Of a stretch of 64,000 nucleotides of DNA, positions 9,079 through 18,499 are shown piece after piece (positions within the stretch are counted from its first letter, which is position 1; each line of letters starts with the position of its first letter). The stretch comes from Photobacterium marinum (GTDB taxonomy: Bacteria; Pseudomonadota; Gammaproteobacteria; Enterobacterales; Vibrionaceae). The notes below the pieces were generated by a model that did not search any database, was not told the origin of the DNA, and saw only the letters and a list, made by a program, of their open reading frames with translations. The stretch spans positions 1-64,000 of the forward strand of contig NZ_AMZO01000020.1 in NCBI RefSeq assembly GCF_000331515.1, written 5' to 3'. A program made the position numbers and the translations under genes.

Positions 9079-10950
9079 ATGCTCAAACCAATCAAAGCTC
9101 TGTTAAGCACAAAAAGAACGAATAAAAGAATAATCACAATAACTTATGATATTATTGCGGTTATTTTTTCACTATATCTAGCTATGAGTCTCCGCTTAAG
9201 TGATTGGATGTTTGAGATCACTGTTAAGGAAATAGCCAGTTTTGCATTAACAGTAATTGTAACGATCTTCTCATTTGTCAGATTAGGCATGTACAGAGCA
9301 GTGTTACGGTATCTAATGCTTCCGGCTCTGGGCTACATATTCCTTGCTGTGATTCTGTCAGCAGTCACACTCGCTGTGAGCGAGTTCTTCTTTCAATCAT
9401 TTATCCCAAGAAGTGTTCCTTTAATCTACACAGGAATCGCAATTCTCACATTGGGTGGACCACGAATTCTTATTCGTACTTTTTACTACCATTACTACAA
9501 ACGAAAAAAACCCAATGTGTTTATCTATGGTGCAGGTTCCACCGGGCGCGAACTTGCTTATGCGTTGATCAGCGGTGAAGAGTACCACCCTGTCGTCATA
9601 CTAGATGATGACTATAGTAAAGTTGGGCAAATTATTTTTGGTTTACGTGTTCATCACAGCAGTGAATTTGAATCGCTGCAATCTTTGTATGACCCTAAGA
9701 AGTTACTTTTAGCAATTAACAACATTAACAAAGGAGCTCGTTTACGCCTTCTAGATAAAATATCGCAGTGGCCAATCGCAGTACAATCAGTACCATCAGT
9801 AGAAGACATCGCAGCAGGTAAGGCACAGTCAACCGAAATCAGAGATCTGGAAATCAGTGATCTTCTTGGACGAGAACCAGTTGAGCCTAATCAAAACCTA
9901 CTGGAAAAAAATATTAAAGACAAAGTCGTGATGGTCACAGGTGCCGGAGGCTCTATTGGTTCTGAATTATGTCGACAAATTTTGAAGCAGGCTCCTAAAC
10001 GCCTTGTTCTGTTTGAGCTAAATGAATACAACCTTTATGCAATAGATAGAGAACTAAGAAAGGTTATCGAAAAGACAAAGAGTCAGGCTGAACTTATATC
10101 TGCTCTAGGTAGTGTACAACGACAAAACCGTGTCGAAAAACTGATGTTCAATCACCAGGTAGAAACCGTATTTCACGCTGCCGCCTATAAGCATGTTCCT
10201 ATAGTTGAAGACAATATCGTTGAAGGCATACGGAATAATGTTTTTGGTACACTAGCTGCTGCAGAAGCAGCTATCAATGCGAATGTAAAAAACTTCACTT
10301 TGATTTCAACAGATAAAGCAGTACGCCCAACTAATATTATGGGTGCAAGTAAACGAATGGCAGAACTTGTCTTACAAGCATTAGCTGACAGAGAATCAAA
10401 CACAACCTTTACCATGGTTAGATTCGGTAATGTTCTTGGTTCTTCTGGATCTGTGGTGCCCTTATTTAAAGAACAAATTCGCAAAGGTGGACCGGTAACA
10501 GTAACGCACCCTGATATCATCCGCTATTTCATGCTTATACCAGAAGCAGCTCAACTTGTAATACAGGCAGGAGCTATGAAGCACAATGGCCAAGTATTTG
10601 TCTTGGATATGGGGGAGCCAGTAAAAATTCTTGATTTGGCTAAACGAATGATCCAATTGATGGGTATGAGCGAGAAAATAGCTGATTTATCAGAAGAAAG
10701 TGAAGGTGATATTGAGATTCAATTTACAGGACTAAGACCAGGAGAAAAGCTATACGAAGAATTGTTGATAGGTAATAACGTTGAAGGAACAAGACACCCT
10801 AAAATAATGACAGCAAGTGAAGAAAAATTAGACTGGAGCGAAATGTCAAAACTAATTGAGCAACTCGATAAGCATTGCCATGATTTTGATATCGAATGTA
10901 TTAAACAAGTTCTCCTTAATGCACCAACTGGATATTTAACAAAAAAATAA
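9079..10950 (+). CDS. UDP-GlcNAc 4,6-dehydratase (WbpM/WreV-like, membrane-bound)
   Basis: A 623-residue polysaccharide biosynthesis protein of the CapD/WbpM class. About four transmembrane helices fill the first 130 residues. Next comes a nucleotide-binding fold with YGAGSTG (about 150), and then the catalytic SDR domain with VTGAGGSIGSE near residue 285. The FHAAAYKHVP and ISTDKAVRPTN blocks follow; the latter continues into GASKRMAE, where the usual YxxxK tyrosine is replaced, as in this family. It makes UDP-4-keto-6-deoxy-GlcNAc, the precursor of QuiNAc, bacillosamine or FucNAc. A glycosyltransferase gene follows after 32 bases on the same strand. Confidence 0.92.
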   Translation: MLKPIKALLSTKRTNKRIITITYDIIAVIFSLYLAMSLRLSDWMFEITVKEIASFALTVIVTIFSFVRLGMYRAVLRYLMLPALGYIFLAVILSAVTLAVSEFFFQSFIPRSVPLIYTGIAILTLGGPRILIRTFYYHYYKRKKPNVFIYGAGSTGRELAYALISGEEYHPVVILDDDYSKVGQIIFGLRVHHSSEFESLQSLYDPKKLLLAINNINKGARLRLLDKISQWPIAVQSVPSVEDIAAGKAQSTEIRDLEISDLLGREPVEPNQNLLEKNIKDKVVMVTGAGGSIGSELCRQILKQAPKRLVLFELNEYNLYAIDRELRKVIEKTKSQAELISALGSVQRQNRVEKLMFNHQVETVFHAAAYKHVPIVEDNIVEGIRNNVFGTLAAAEAAINANVKNFTLISTDKAVRPTNIMGASKRMAELVLQALADRESNTTFTMVRFGNVLGSSGSVVPLFKEQIRKGGPVTVTHPDIIRYFMLIPEAAQLVIQAGAMKHNGQVFVLDMGEPVKILDLAKRMIQLMGMSEKIADLSEESEGDIEIQFTGLRPGEKLYEELLIGNNVEGTRHPKIMTASEEKLDWSEMSKLIEQLDKHCHDFDIECIKQVLLNAPTGYLTKK

Positions 10951-10982
10951 AATAATTGCAAGAGATTTAGTGAGGTAAACCT

Positions 10983-11768
10983 ATGATACACATATGCATC
11001 ATCAACCATAATCATGATGAGCTAATAACAAAAAAATCGATGCTTTCGGATTTATCAGAACGTTACAACATAGTAATTAAGTCAAATACACCTGCGACTG
11101 AAAGCCTGAAAAGATATTGCTGTGATAGTAACATCGTTCTATTAGATAAAAGTTATGGCTATGGCTTTTCAAAAAACAATAATTATGTATTTAATTACCT
11201 TAATAGTAAAAATTTAATTAGTACTAACGACCATTTCATAGTCATGAATCCTGATGTCGAAATTGAATCGGATTCTATCGAAAAATTAGTAACACTATTC
11301 AATAAAAACAATACAGATATTGGTACTATTAATTTATTTAGAGATAAAGAGTACAGCCTTTATGATAATTCAATTAAGCAATTCCCTAGTGTGTTGACAC
11401 CTTGGTTGGCTCTAGTCAAAACTTCACGCAATGATACTTACGACAAAAAAGCGATAAATAAACCTTGTGAAATAGACTGGGCAGCTGGTTCCTTTCTTAT
11501 TTTTAAAGCAGCAATATTTGAGAAGCTAGGAGGTTTTGATGAGGACTTTTTTATGTACTTTGAAGATGTCGATATCTGCAAAAGAGCTGCAGAGGAAGGC
11601 TACAAAATAACATATTTCCCTTCAATAAGAGCGATCCATTATGCAGCCTTTGCTAATAGAAATATTTTTTCAAAAGCATTTAAGTGGTATTTAACAAGCT
11701 ATTCAAGATATCACATTAAATGTTTTAATCGCCAATTAGAAAAACGAATCAAAAAAATCTTCAGATAA
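10983..11768 (+). CDS. Family 2 glycosyltransferase, WbbL/rhamnosyltransferase-like
   Basis: A 261-residue GT-A type glycosyltransferase. Visible features are an NPDV motif (the DxD-like metal site), the WAAGSF acceptor-side block, the FDEDFFMYFEDVDICKRA block, and an HYAAFANR segment, an arrangement seen in WbbL-like rhamnosyltransferases. A strong GAGG site precedes the ATG. The linked rmlBADC genes make dTDP-L-rhamnose, so rhamnose is a reasonable donor; this is inferred. The 3' end overlaps the 3' end of the opposite-strand glycosyltransferase gene by 58 bases. Confidence 0.85.
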   Translation: MIHICIINHNHDELITKKSMLSDLSERYNIVIKSNTPATESLKRYCCDSNIVLLDKSYGYGFSKNNNYVFNYLNSKNLISTNDHFIVMNPDVEIESDSIEKLVTLFNKNNTDIGTINLFRDKEYSLYDNSIKQFPSVLTPWLALVKTSRNDTYDKKAINKPCEIDWAAGSFLIFKAAIFEKLGGFDEDFFMYFEDVDICKRAAEEGYKITYFPSIRAIHYAAFANRNIFSKAFKWYLTSYSRYHIKCFNRQLEKRIKKIFR

Positions 11769-12628
11769 CCACAATATTTAAAACTTAACTCATTTTTGTT
11801 TTTACCATTTAACGAGCAAGAAAAACCTTCAATCAATGGGGTGTGTTCAAAGTTAGAGCAAAACTCAACAAAAGTCATATGCTGAACTTGTACTTTCTTA
11901 TAGCGCTCCCAATATAACAACGGGTTGGTAAATAATTTTAATATATTTATGAGTTTACTCGAAGCTCCAACCTCATTTGTAGAGTGCTGTCTATATTTAA
12001 CTAAAGGCTTATCGATAAAAACACTTTCGCCAAAATATTTAGCAAGCAAAGCAATCCACCAGTCATGCATCAGAATGTTATCCAAAGGTACAGTTTCTAA
12101 AGTTTTAGATATTAACTTACACATACTTAGGTTAATACAACAAGTAGCACCTTGAACACAGTTTTTGTAAATAATTGAGTCATCAAGAAAAACATTTGAA
12201 TTTAGCCCCTGATACTTGAAAAAACTATCAGAAAACTGTCTACCATACTCATCAATCAAATACGAATCTGAATACCAAACAATTGGTTTATCTGACGACT
12301 TTAAACATTTGATAAACTCATCAATTTTGTTACAACACCATAGGTCATCCTGGTCAGCCAAAAATAAAAACTGGGATTTATTATCAATAATTGATGTCAA
12401 GAAATTTTGAGAGGGCCCACGTTTAGGTCCGTTTAATATCACATAATTAGAGACATGATACCTCTTAAATAATTCAATAACCTTATTAATAGTTAAATCA
12501 CTCGAACCATCATCAGATATATAGTAAAAATCAGGCTTGATTTTTTGATTAATAATGCTTTCAATCTGCTGCTCGATATATTTCTCACCATTATACGTAC
12601 AAATCAAAACACTATATGAAAAATTCAT
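11711..12628 (-). CDS. Family 2 glycosyltransferase, RfbN/rhamnosyltransferase-like
   Basis: A 305-residue GT2 enzyme with the classic N terminus SVLICTYNGEKYI, an ISDDGSSD motif, LADQDDLW (metal-binding) and the HDWWIA block found in O-antigen rhamnosyltransferases. It is cytoplasmic or membrane-associated, with no signal peptide. It is the last minus-strand gene of the long rml-to-glycosyltransferase run and meets the plus-strand glycosyltransferase in a 58-base convergent overlap. Base composition is very AT-rich, like the rest of the locus. Confidence 0.87.
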   Translation of the reverse strand: MNFSYSVLICTYNGEKYIEQQIESIINQKIKPDFYYISDDGSSDLTINKVIELFKRYHVSNYVILNGPKRGPSQNFLTSIIDNKSQFLFLADQDDLWCCNKIDEFIKCLKSSDKPIVWYSDSYLIDEYGRQFSDSFFKYQGLNSNVFLDDSIIYKNCVQGATCCINLSMCKLISKTLETVPLDNILMHDWWIALLAKYFGESVFIDKPLVKYRQHSTNEVGASSKLINILKLFTNPLLYWERYKKVQVQHMTFVEFCSNFEHTPLIEGFSCSLNGKNKNELSFKYCGYLKIFLIRFSNWRLKHLM

Positions 12629-12740
12629 TTAAAAAATACCATGAAAACTTGAATAACTTGAATAAAAACACTGACAGTGAACATTTTCAGGCGTTCTTTC
12701 ATAAAATCGTCTCAAAATTCTAAGGTAAAAATCGAAGCTA

Positions 12741-13778
12741 TTATGAACTGAACAATTTATGCGAAAAGCGTATCAATGGTTTTTCAATGAAAATATAACT
12801 CAACTTACCAACAGCTAATGCAATAATTAACCAAAAACAGAGCATTAATACTAACAATGGTCTTGTATCTGGAATTAAAGATAGTTTTTCAAAAATGTAA
12901 AATAGTGAAGCGAAAACTAACTGATGCCAAATATATAAAGAGTAAGAATAATCACCTATTGATTGAATCATATTGGGGAATTTTTTATTTTCAACAACCT
13001 CTAAACTGACAAGCGCATAAATAATTAAAGAGGCTGAAAACCCAAATAGCAAACGCCACTCAACTGCCCATGCCTGTTGTGCAAATTTAGCATGGGCATA
13101 AATCGATAGTGCTAAGAGCCCGCCCCCTAAAGTCAACATCATTTGGGGTTTATACAAACGTTCTGTTTTATATAAGAACGCTATTACCCCACCAAACGTA
13201 AACTCAACTAAAATTCCATTTGACAAGATTAATTCTTGATAGCCAGTAAAGAGTGAAAACTTTGTACCTAAAAAAACTACAATCTGAATAAGAGATATAA
13301 AAAGAGCTGAATGCCAAAAATTCTTAGTTGAAAGAAAAAGAATAAAAGCAAGTACTAGATAGAAATATAATTCATAATGTAAAGTCCATGCTGACATTAC
13401 AAGATAATTAGTACCTTTAAGCAAAAGAAATAAATCTAAAACAGGCTCCTTAGGTAACCACTCTGGAGATAGGTATAAATTAGCTCCAAAACAATATGCA
13501 AGGATAAAAACCACCCAATACAGAGGATAGATCCTCATAACCCTTTTAGCCATGAAGTTAAAAGTGCTCTTAAAGCCATTGGAACTGGATGCTTTGTAAG
13601 CACACAATGTAACAACAAACCCAGAAATAACAAAAAAAATATCTACCCCAATAGGTCCAATCCACCCAAATAAATGATGGACTTTTCCTATACTTAAAGA
13701 TGGATGTGTTGACATTAAATGAATAAAAAGAACCAAAAAGGCCGCTATTCCACGCAGTGCTTGGATATTATAAATCAT
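12741..13778 (-). CDS. Acyltransferase 3 family membrane O-acyltransferase
   Basis: A 345-residue polytopic membrane protein. The N terminus carries the family signature, with an Arg-Gly start (LRGIAAF) and a His about ten residues on (FIHLMSTHPS). A VDIFFVISGFV segment and an RIYPLYW segment follow. About ten hydrophobic helices are visible. Such enzymes add acetyl or similar groups to surface sugars from the inner membrane, so decoration of the polysaccharide made by this locus is likely. A 167-base AT-rich gap separates it from the upstream SDR gene; no terminator was seen there. Confidence 0.88.
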   Translation of the reverse strand: MIYNIQALRGIAAFLVLFIHLMSTHPSLSIGKVHHLFGWIGPIGVDIFFVISGFVVTLCAYKASSSNGFKSTFNFMAKRVMRIYPLYWVVFILAYCFGANLYLSPEWLPKEPVLDLFLLLKGTNYLVMSAWTLHYELYFYLVLAFILFLSTKNFWHSALFISLIQIVVFLGTKFSLFTGYQELILSNGILVEFTFGGVIAFLYKTERLYKPQMMLTLGGGLLALSIYAHAKFAQQAWAVEWRLLFGFSASLIIYALVSLEVVENKKFPNMIQSIGDYSYSLYIWHQLVFASLFYIFEKLSLIPDTRPLLVLMLCFWLIIALAVGKLSYIFIEKPLIRFSHKLFSS

Positions 13779-13945
13779 TACAAAACCTGAAAAGCTAGAC
13801 CATAACTACCATGGAAAGGATAATTATGGTTTAGCTAATAAACCTATATTACAGAGTCAAAATTAAACTGAAAGTAAAAATTACAACTATAACAGGACAC
13901 AAAACAATCTCACAAAATTTTAAAAAGAATAATCAAATAATAAAT

Positions 13946-14758
13946 TTAATAATCCTTTCCCCATATAGCCATCGAATCATACTCTCTTGCGGGAAAAACA
14001 TTATACTCTGGTTTTATAGTTAACTTATGTTTTTCAATAAACTGTTCGACTGCTGTTCGTAAACTCTTAGGCTTACCACTTGAGCAATTAAAAATACCAC
14101 TAACTCCTGACTCAATTCGTATTTTTATTTTTTCAGACAGTTCATTTATATCAATAAAATCATATAGCATTTCACCACTATTTAAAGGGAATGTTGATTT
14201 TCCGTCTTCTGCAGCTCTAAGTATTTTTCCAAATATAGAGTTACTATGCTTATCATCTCCAGTAATATAATAGAAGCGTAACCACTGTAAGTTAAAATGT
14301 TTTTTCTCAGAGTGAGTGATAAGAGCCTGACGCAAGAAATTTTTTGCTATACCATAAGGGTTAGATGGATTACATGGAGTATTTGCATCTATTTCCCCAA
14401 CATAGTAACCAATCTCATGCATTGTCCCTGCAACAGAAATATTTTTAACACCTGAATTCGTAACATGATCAATAAAATTAAAGTGCTTAACGACATTTTG
14501 AATATGAGATGGATCATGGTGATTAAAACCAGCTTGCCAGGCCAAATGTAATAAACAATCAACATCTGAAAAAATATCTATGCAATCCTGAGCTGCAAGT
14601 GAAAAAATATCAGTTTTAATCACTCTTGAACCATCAAGGAAACGATGAATCTCATCATTGGGATGAACAAGAGATATCACATTGTGGCCGGACTCAACAA
14701 GGTTCCTGACAACATTTCGACCAATATAGCCATTGGCTCCCGTTATTGCTATGTTCAT
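13946..14758 (-). CDS. SDR-family NDP-sugar epimerase/reductase
   Basis: A 270-residue extended SDR enzyme with the Rossmann motif GANGYIG near the N terminus, a LHLAWQAG segment and a YGIAK catalytic Tyr-Lys pair. It modifies a nucleotide sugar, but the substrate is not clear from sequence. A dTDP-6-deoxy-hexose 4-ketoreductase acting on the Rml pathway intermediate (for example giving 6-deoxytalose) would fit the neighbours; this is only a suggestion. It starts two bases before the stop of the upstream RgpF-type gene and is translationally coupled to it. Confidence 0.75.
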   Translation of the reverse strand: MNIAITGANGYIGRNVVRNLVESGHNVISLVHPNDEIHRFLDGSRVIKTDIFSLAAQDCIDIFSDVDCLLHLAWQAGFNHHDPSHIQNVVKHFNFIDHVTNSGVKNISVAGTMHEIGYYVGEIDANTPCNPSNPYGIAKNFLRQALITHSEKKHFNLQWLRFYYITGDDKHSNSIFGKILRAAEDGKSTFPLNSGEMLYDFIDINELSEKIKIRIESGVSGIFNCSSGKPKSLRTAVEQFIEKHKLTIKPEYNVFPAREYDSMAIWGKDY

Positions 14759-14759
14759 T

Positions 14760-16634
14760 TCAAACTGTCCTCATTTTTTTATAGATTTTTAGTAACCATC
14801 TATACGGTCTTTTCAAATAGCCAGATAGCCACGGTGCATGATTTAGTATTAAACTCTTAGCCAAATTGACAGTAACACGCAACCATGAGTTAAAAGATAT
14901 GCCTTTTGAATTAAAAGCTTGAAGGTTATGAATCTGTTCTTGAACATCTCCATTAAAACAGTTTTTCAATAACCTCTGTGATTTATATTCCAGTTTGCAA
15001 TAATTTTTTTCTGCCATCTCAGATGACATTACATTATATGCCAAGAATCCTGATTCATGAACAGCGTAGATCATCAACCTTTCGACTATATGAGATAATG
15101 AGCTGTCTTTATGATTAGGCTCAGCATTAAAATCTGCCCAATGCCAACTATTTGTGAATAAACGAATTAAGGACTTTGGTCGAAACCAAAACATTGTTCC
15201 ATATGCGGCAAATGGTGATATTTCATCAAAAGGAACATGAATATCTAATTCATCAGCTAATTTCTTTGAACCTTCATAATTCGTAAACCATGCATGACCT
15301 AGGGTAGGATACCCAATATGTACCATCGAAGGAGCTAGAAAACCAACTCTTGGGTTACAATCTAAGAAATTAATTAACTTAGATGTATATGCTCTATTCA
15401 AAACCAGATTATCGAACATTTGCTTTTTGAAATGCTCTGACTGATTAATATTATTTTGAGGGGATTTCTTTGAATGTAAGCGACAGATATAATCATAATC
15501 ATTATTTAGAACAACGTCGTTGCATGTAATAAATAACGAACTTATATCACGCCCTCTGTTCTCTTCGACTACACGCACATCAAGATTTAAAAAGTGCGAT
15601 GTTATTGAGTTCAGCTGATTTTCTATTTTAGCCTTTGCTTCATAAGTTGCCGTAGTTATAAACAAGTCATAGTTACATGGTATATTCTCAATATAAGCCA
15701 TCATCTCCATAATCATGTCTGGATAATACACATGTGCAATTACAGCAACTTTCAAATCAGCTCTAAGGTCAACTTCACCGTTGGAGTCAAATATTTTTAA
15801 CAGATCAAGGTTCGTAGCAAGATCTTTTGGCTTTGCTGTCCTTAGTAAGTTACTTAAAATCAGATCAACATTATAATCTGTATTTGAACTTATATATTCA
15901 AGAGTATATCTTAAGTCAATTGCATTTTTATCAATCCAAATTGGATCATGGAAGAAAGGTCTTCTTTTAACAATCGGACACCTTCTTTTTATTGTCTCAT
16001 TAATTTCAATAAACAACGGATAATCGGATGTGTAGGTTTCTGAGTTACAGTACACATCAAATGTATAACCTTTATTTGAGAAATAACTAGTAAATCTCGA
16101 TTCATGATTCAAAATTGAATCTATGTACGAACTTATCATTGGCATCTCTTGCCAATAATTCAAAAAGTCCGCACTAGTAAACATTTTTCGTCTAATAGCA
16201 ATAAAATGAGATTGAATGTGACGCTCAAGAGTACCAGCCCCTGTAAAAGGGTTGGGGGTCATTTCTTTATGATCACTAACCCCCCAAAAATCCACATCAT
16301 TTTTTTCTGACCAATTAAACATTTCAGAAAAAGGATAAATCGGCCCAAAAAAAGTATAGTTAAGTAAGATAACCTCATCGAATTCATCTAACTGTTTTTG
16401 TCCAATTTGATCTAATGCATCTTTATAAGCCCATACATCGAAGCCTACATTTTTCCGCTCGAAATAAAAGTCAGAAAAAGCTTTGAGCTTATTTTTCTCT
16501 TCTGAATTCAAAGTGGAATTAGAAACAACAAAGATTGTATCTACATGTTCCTTGAGAGCTTTCAGCTTAACTGGAATATAATCATCAACAATACACTTTG
16601 AATCATAAAAGAGATAAATTGCTAATCGTTTCAT
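14760..16634 (-). CDS. Rhamnan synthesis F (RgpF) family protein, second copy
   Basis: A 624-residue RgpF-family glycosyltransferase-related protein. Two halves are visible: an N-terminal part with YLFYD, RKNVGFDVWAYKDAL, NYTFFGPI and WGVSDHKE, and a C-terminal part with EENRGRDISSL, LHSKKSP and GTMFWFRP. Both are typical of proteins linked to rhamnose polymers. It is clearly paralogous to the gene immediately upstream over most of its length. ATG at 16634 follows the upstream stop by two bases; a longer in-frame reading upstream would lie inside the neighbour and lacks similarity. It probably extends or modifies a rhamnose-containing chain; the exact linkage is unknown. Confidence 0.85.
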   Translation of the reverse strand: MKRLAIYLFYDSKCIVDDYIPVKLKALKEHVDTIFVVSNSTLNSEEKNKLKAFSDFYFERKNVGFDVWAYKDALDQIGQKQLDEFDEVILLNYTFFGPIYPFSEMFNWSEKNDVDFWGVSDHKEMTPNPFTGAGTLERHIQSHFIAIRRKMFTSADFLNYWQEMPMISSYIDSILNHESRFTSYFSNKGYTFDVYCNSETYTSDYPLFIEINETIKRRCPIVKRRPFFHDPIWIDKNAIDLRYTLEYISSNTDYNVDLILSNLLRTAKPKDLATNLDLLKIFDSNGEVDLRADLKVAVIAHVYYPDMIMEMMAYIENIPCNYDLFITTATYEAKAKIENQLNSITSHFLNLDVRVVEENRGRDISSLFITCNDVVLNNDYDYICRLHSKKSPQNNINQSEHFKKQMFDNLVLNRAYTSKLINFLDCNPRVGFLAPSMVHIGYPTLGHAWFTNYEGSKKLADELDIHVPFDEISPFAAYGTMFWFRPKSLIRLFTNSWHWADFNAEPNHKDSSLSHIVERLMIYAVHESGFLAYNVMSSEMAEKNYCKLEYKSQRLLKNCFNGDVQEQIHNLQAFNSKGISFNSWLRVTVNLAKSLILNHAPWLSGYLKRPYRWLLKIYKKMRTV

Positions 16635-16636
16635 GT

Positions 16637-18499
16637 TTAAAAATGACTCTTTATAGACTGTAATACTTGTTTCAGCTTTCTGACCGGTAATGTTAACTTC
16701 CACGAAGTTGAGTCTCTTATTTCATTAATTTGACTCTCTAAATCTTGGGTCCTAGCTTTAAGCAATTTTAGGTGATTTAATTGCCCATAAGCATCACAAT
16801 CAGACAGTTCCGACATAACGAGTTGGTATTTATATAACAATCGAACATAAGCTCGCTCGATAGACCGCTCTGTTGATACGGCATAGGCTATATAACCATC
16901 GTTATGAGAACAATAGTGTACTAACACTTCAATAGCCTTACTTAGAGTACAATCTTTTTCAAAATCATCAGATTCAAAGTCTTCCCACTTCCAGTCATAC
17001 TCGAAAATTCTCTTCAGAGCTTGAGGTTTAAACCAAAACATTGCTCCATTAGCAGCATAAGGCGTTTTTTCGTCAAAAGGTACTTTGATTCCCAAAGCTT
17101 TAGCGTAATGCTTTATCGCCTCAATGTCTTTTTTCCAAGTATGACCGATATTCAAATCACCACTATGAAGCATTATCGGTGCAGCAACACCAACACATGG
17201 ATCCATTGTAATAAAGTTTATAATATTAGTTACATAACCTTTTGTAGCCAATAAGTTATCAAGCATGTGTTCTTTAAATTGTCGATTGACATTAAAGTCT
17301 TTTGTTTCAATAGAATCAGTATGAATTCGACATATGAGATCATAACCTCCATCTAAGACAACATCCTTGCAAGCCACAACTAATGAAGACATCGAACTGT
17401 CTTGAATATATGGAACAACTCTTATTTCAAGATTTGCGGCCAAACCACTTATTTTATCTAAAATTAGTTCTTTATTTTTATTGTCAAATGTTGTGATAAA
17501 TAAATCAAAAGCAGTCGGTATATTATTCAAATATCTATTTAAAGTTTCAATCTCTTCCAAATCAGACAAATGAGCAATTACAGCCAATTTTGATTTGATT
17601 TGTAATTCTTTATCGCTTTCATCTGGAAAAACTTTTATTAATTCAGCGTTTGTTAAAAGATTTCTAGGTTGAGTTGTTCTTGAGATATTATTCCATATTA
17701 AATTAACATCATAGTTACTTTGTTGTTTGACAATTTCTACAGCTTTATGTAAATCAACACAAAATCTATCCAAACACAAAGGATCGTGGAAAAACAGTCG
17801 CCTCTTTAAAATAGGAGATTTATGTTCTAGTGTTTTATCGATATTAAAAAAAGTTGGATACTGAGAATCGTAATCATCTGAATTACAATAAACTCCATAT
17901 GTATAACCTCTAGAACTGAAGTATTCAGTAAATCGAGACTCATGATTTAATACAGAATCATTATAGGATTTGATCATCGGCATACTTGACCAATATTCGT
18001 CAAAATCTAGTGATGAAAACAATTCCTTTCTTATCGCAATAAAATGTGACTGTATATGCCGAGGTAGCACACCTTTACCAGTAAAAGGATTAGGATTAAC
18101 TTCCTTATGATCACTTATTCCCCAAAAATCAAAATCATTTGATTCAGACCAACTAAACATTTCCTCAAAAGGAAAAATTGGACCAAAAAAAGTGTAATTT
18201 AAGAGTATTATTTCATCGTAATCTAAAAGCTTTTCTTTACCAAATTTGCTTAATGCTTCTTTATAACCCCATACATCAAAGCCAACATTTTCCCGACAAT
18301 ATATAGTATCAACTACACTTTTTAACTTTTCTCTTCCTAAGGTCGACAATTCTGAGTTGGAAATAAAGAAGATAGTCTCGACAGATTTTTTTAATTCAGT
18401 CAGTTTATATATAATATAATCATCAACGACTCCATCTTTATCGTAAAACAAGTAAAATGCAGCTCGTTTTATATCACTGTGATTATAATTATTTTTCAT
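16637..18499 (-). CDS. Rhamnan synthesis F (RgpF) family protein, first copy
   Basis: A 620-residue RgpF-family protein with the same motif order as its downstream paralogue: YLFYD, CRENVGFDVWGYKEAL, NYTFFGPIFPFEEMF, WGISDHKE, and later FWFKP. The second half is more divergent: where the paralogue has NRGRDISS, this copy reads IQDSSMSS. That site may therefore have lost or changed activity. The C terminus ends in a short helical stretch and a SWKLTLPVR tail, a pattern common in membrane-associated polysaccharide enzymes. It overlaps the sulfotransferase gene by four bases (ATGA). Confidence 0.85.
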   Translation of the reverse strand: MKNNYNHSDIKRAAFYLFYDKDGVVDDYIIYKLTELKKSVETIFFISNSELSTLGREKLKSVVDTIYCRENVGFDVWGYKEALSKFGKEKLLDYDEIILLNYTFFGPIFPFEEMFSWSESNDFDFWGISDHKEVNPNPFTGKGVLPRHIQSHFIAIRKELFSSLDFDEYWSSMPMIKSYNDSVLNHESRFTEYFSSRGYTYGVYCNSDDYDSQYPTFFNIDKTLEHKSPILKRRLFFHDPLCLDRFCVDLHKAVEIVKQQSNYDVNLIWNNISRTTQPRNLLTNAELIKVFPDESDKELQIKSKLAVIAHLSDLEEIETLNRYLNNIPTAFDLFITTFDNKNKELILDKISGLAANLEIRVVPYIQDSSMSSLVVACKDVVLDGGYDLICRIHTDSIETKDFNVNRQFKEHMLDNLLATKGYVTNIINFITMDPCVGVAAPIMLHSGDLNIGHTWKKDIEAIKHYAKALGIKVPFDEKTPYAANGAMFWFKPQALKRIFEYDWKWEDFESDDFEKDCTLSKAIEVLVHYCSHNDGYIAYAVSTERSIERAYVRLLYKYQLVMSELSDCDAYGQLNHLKLLKARTQDLESQINEIRDSTSWKLTLPVRKLKQVLQSIKSHF

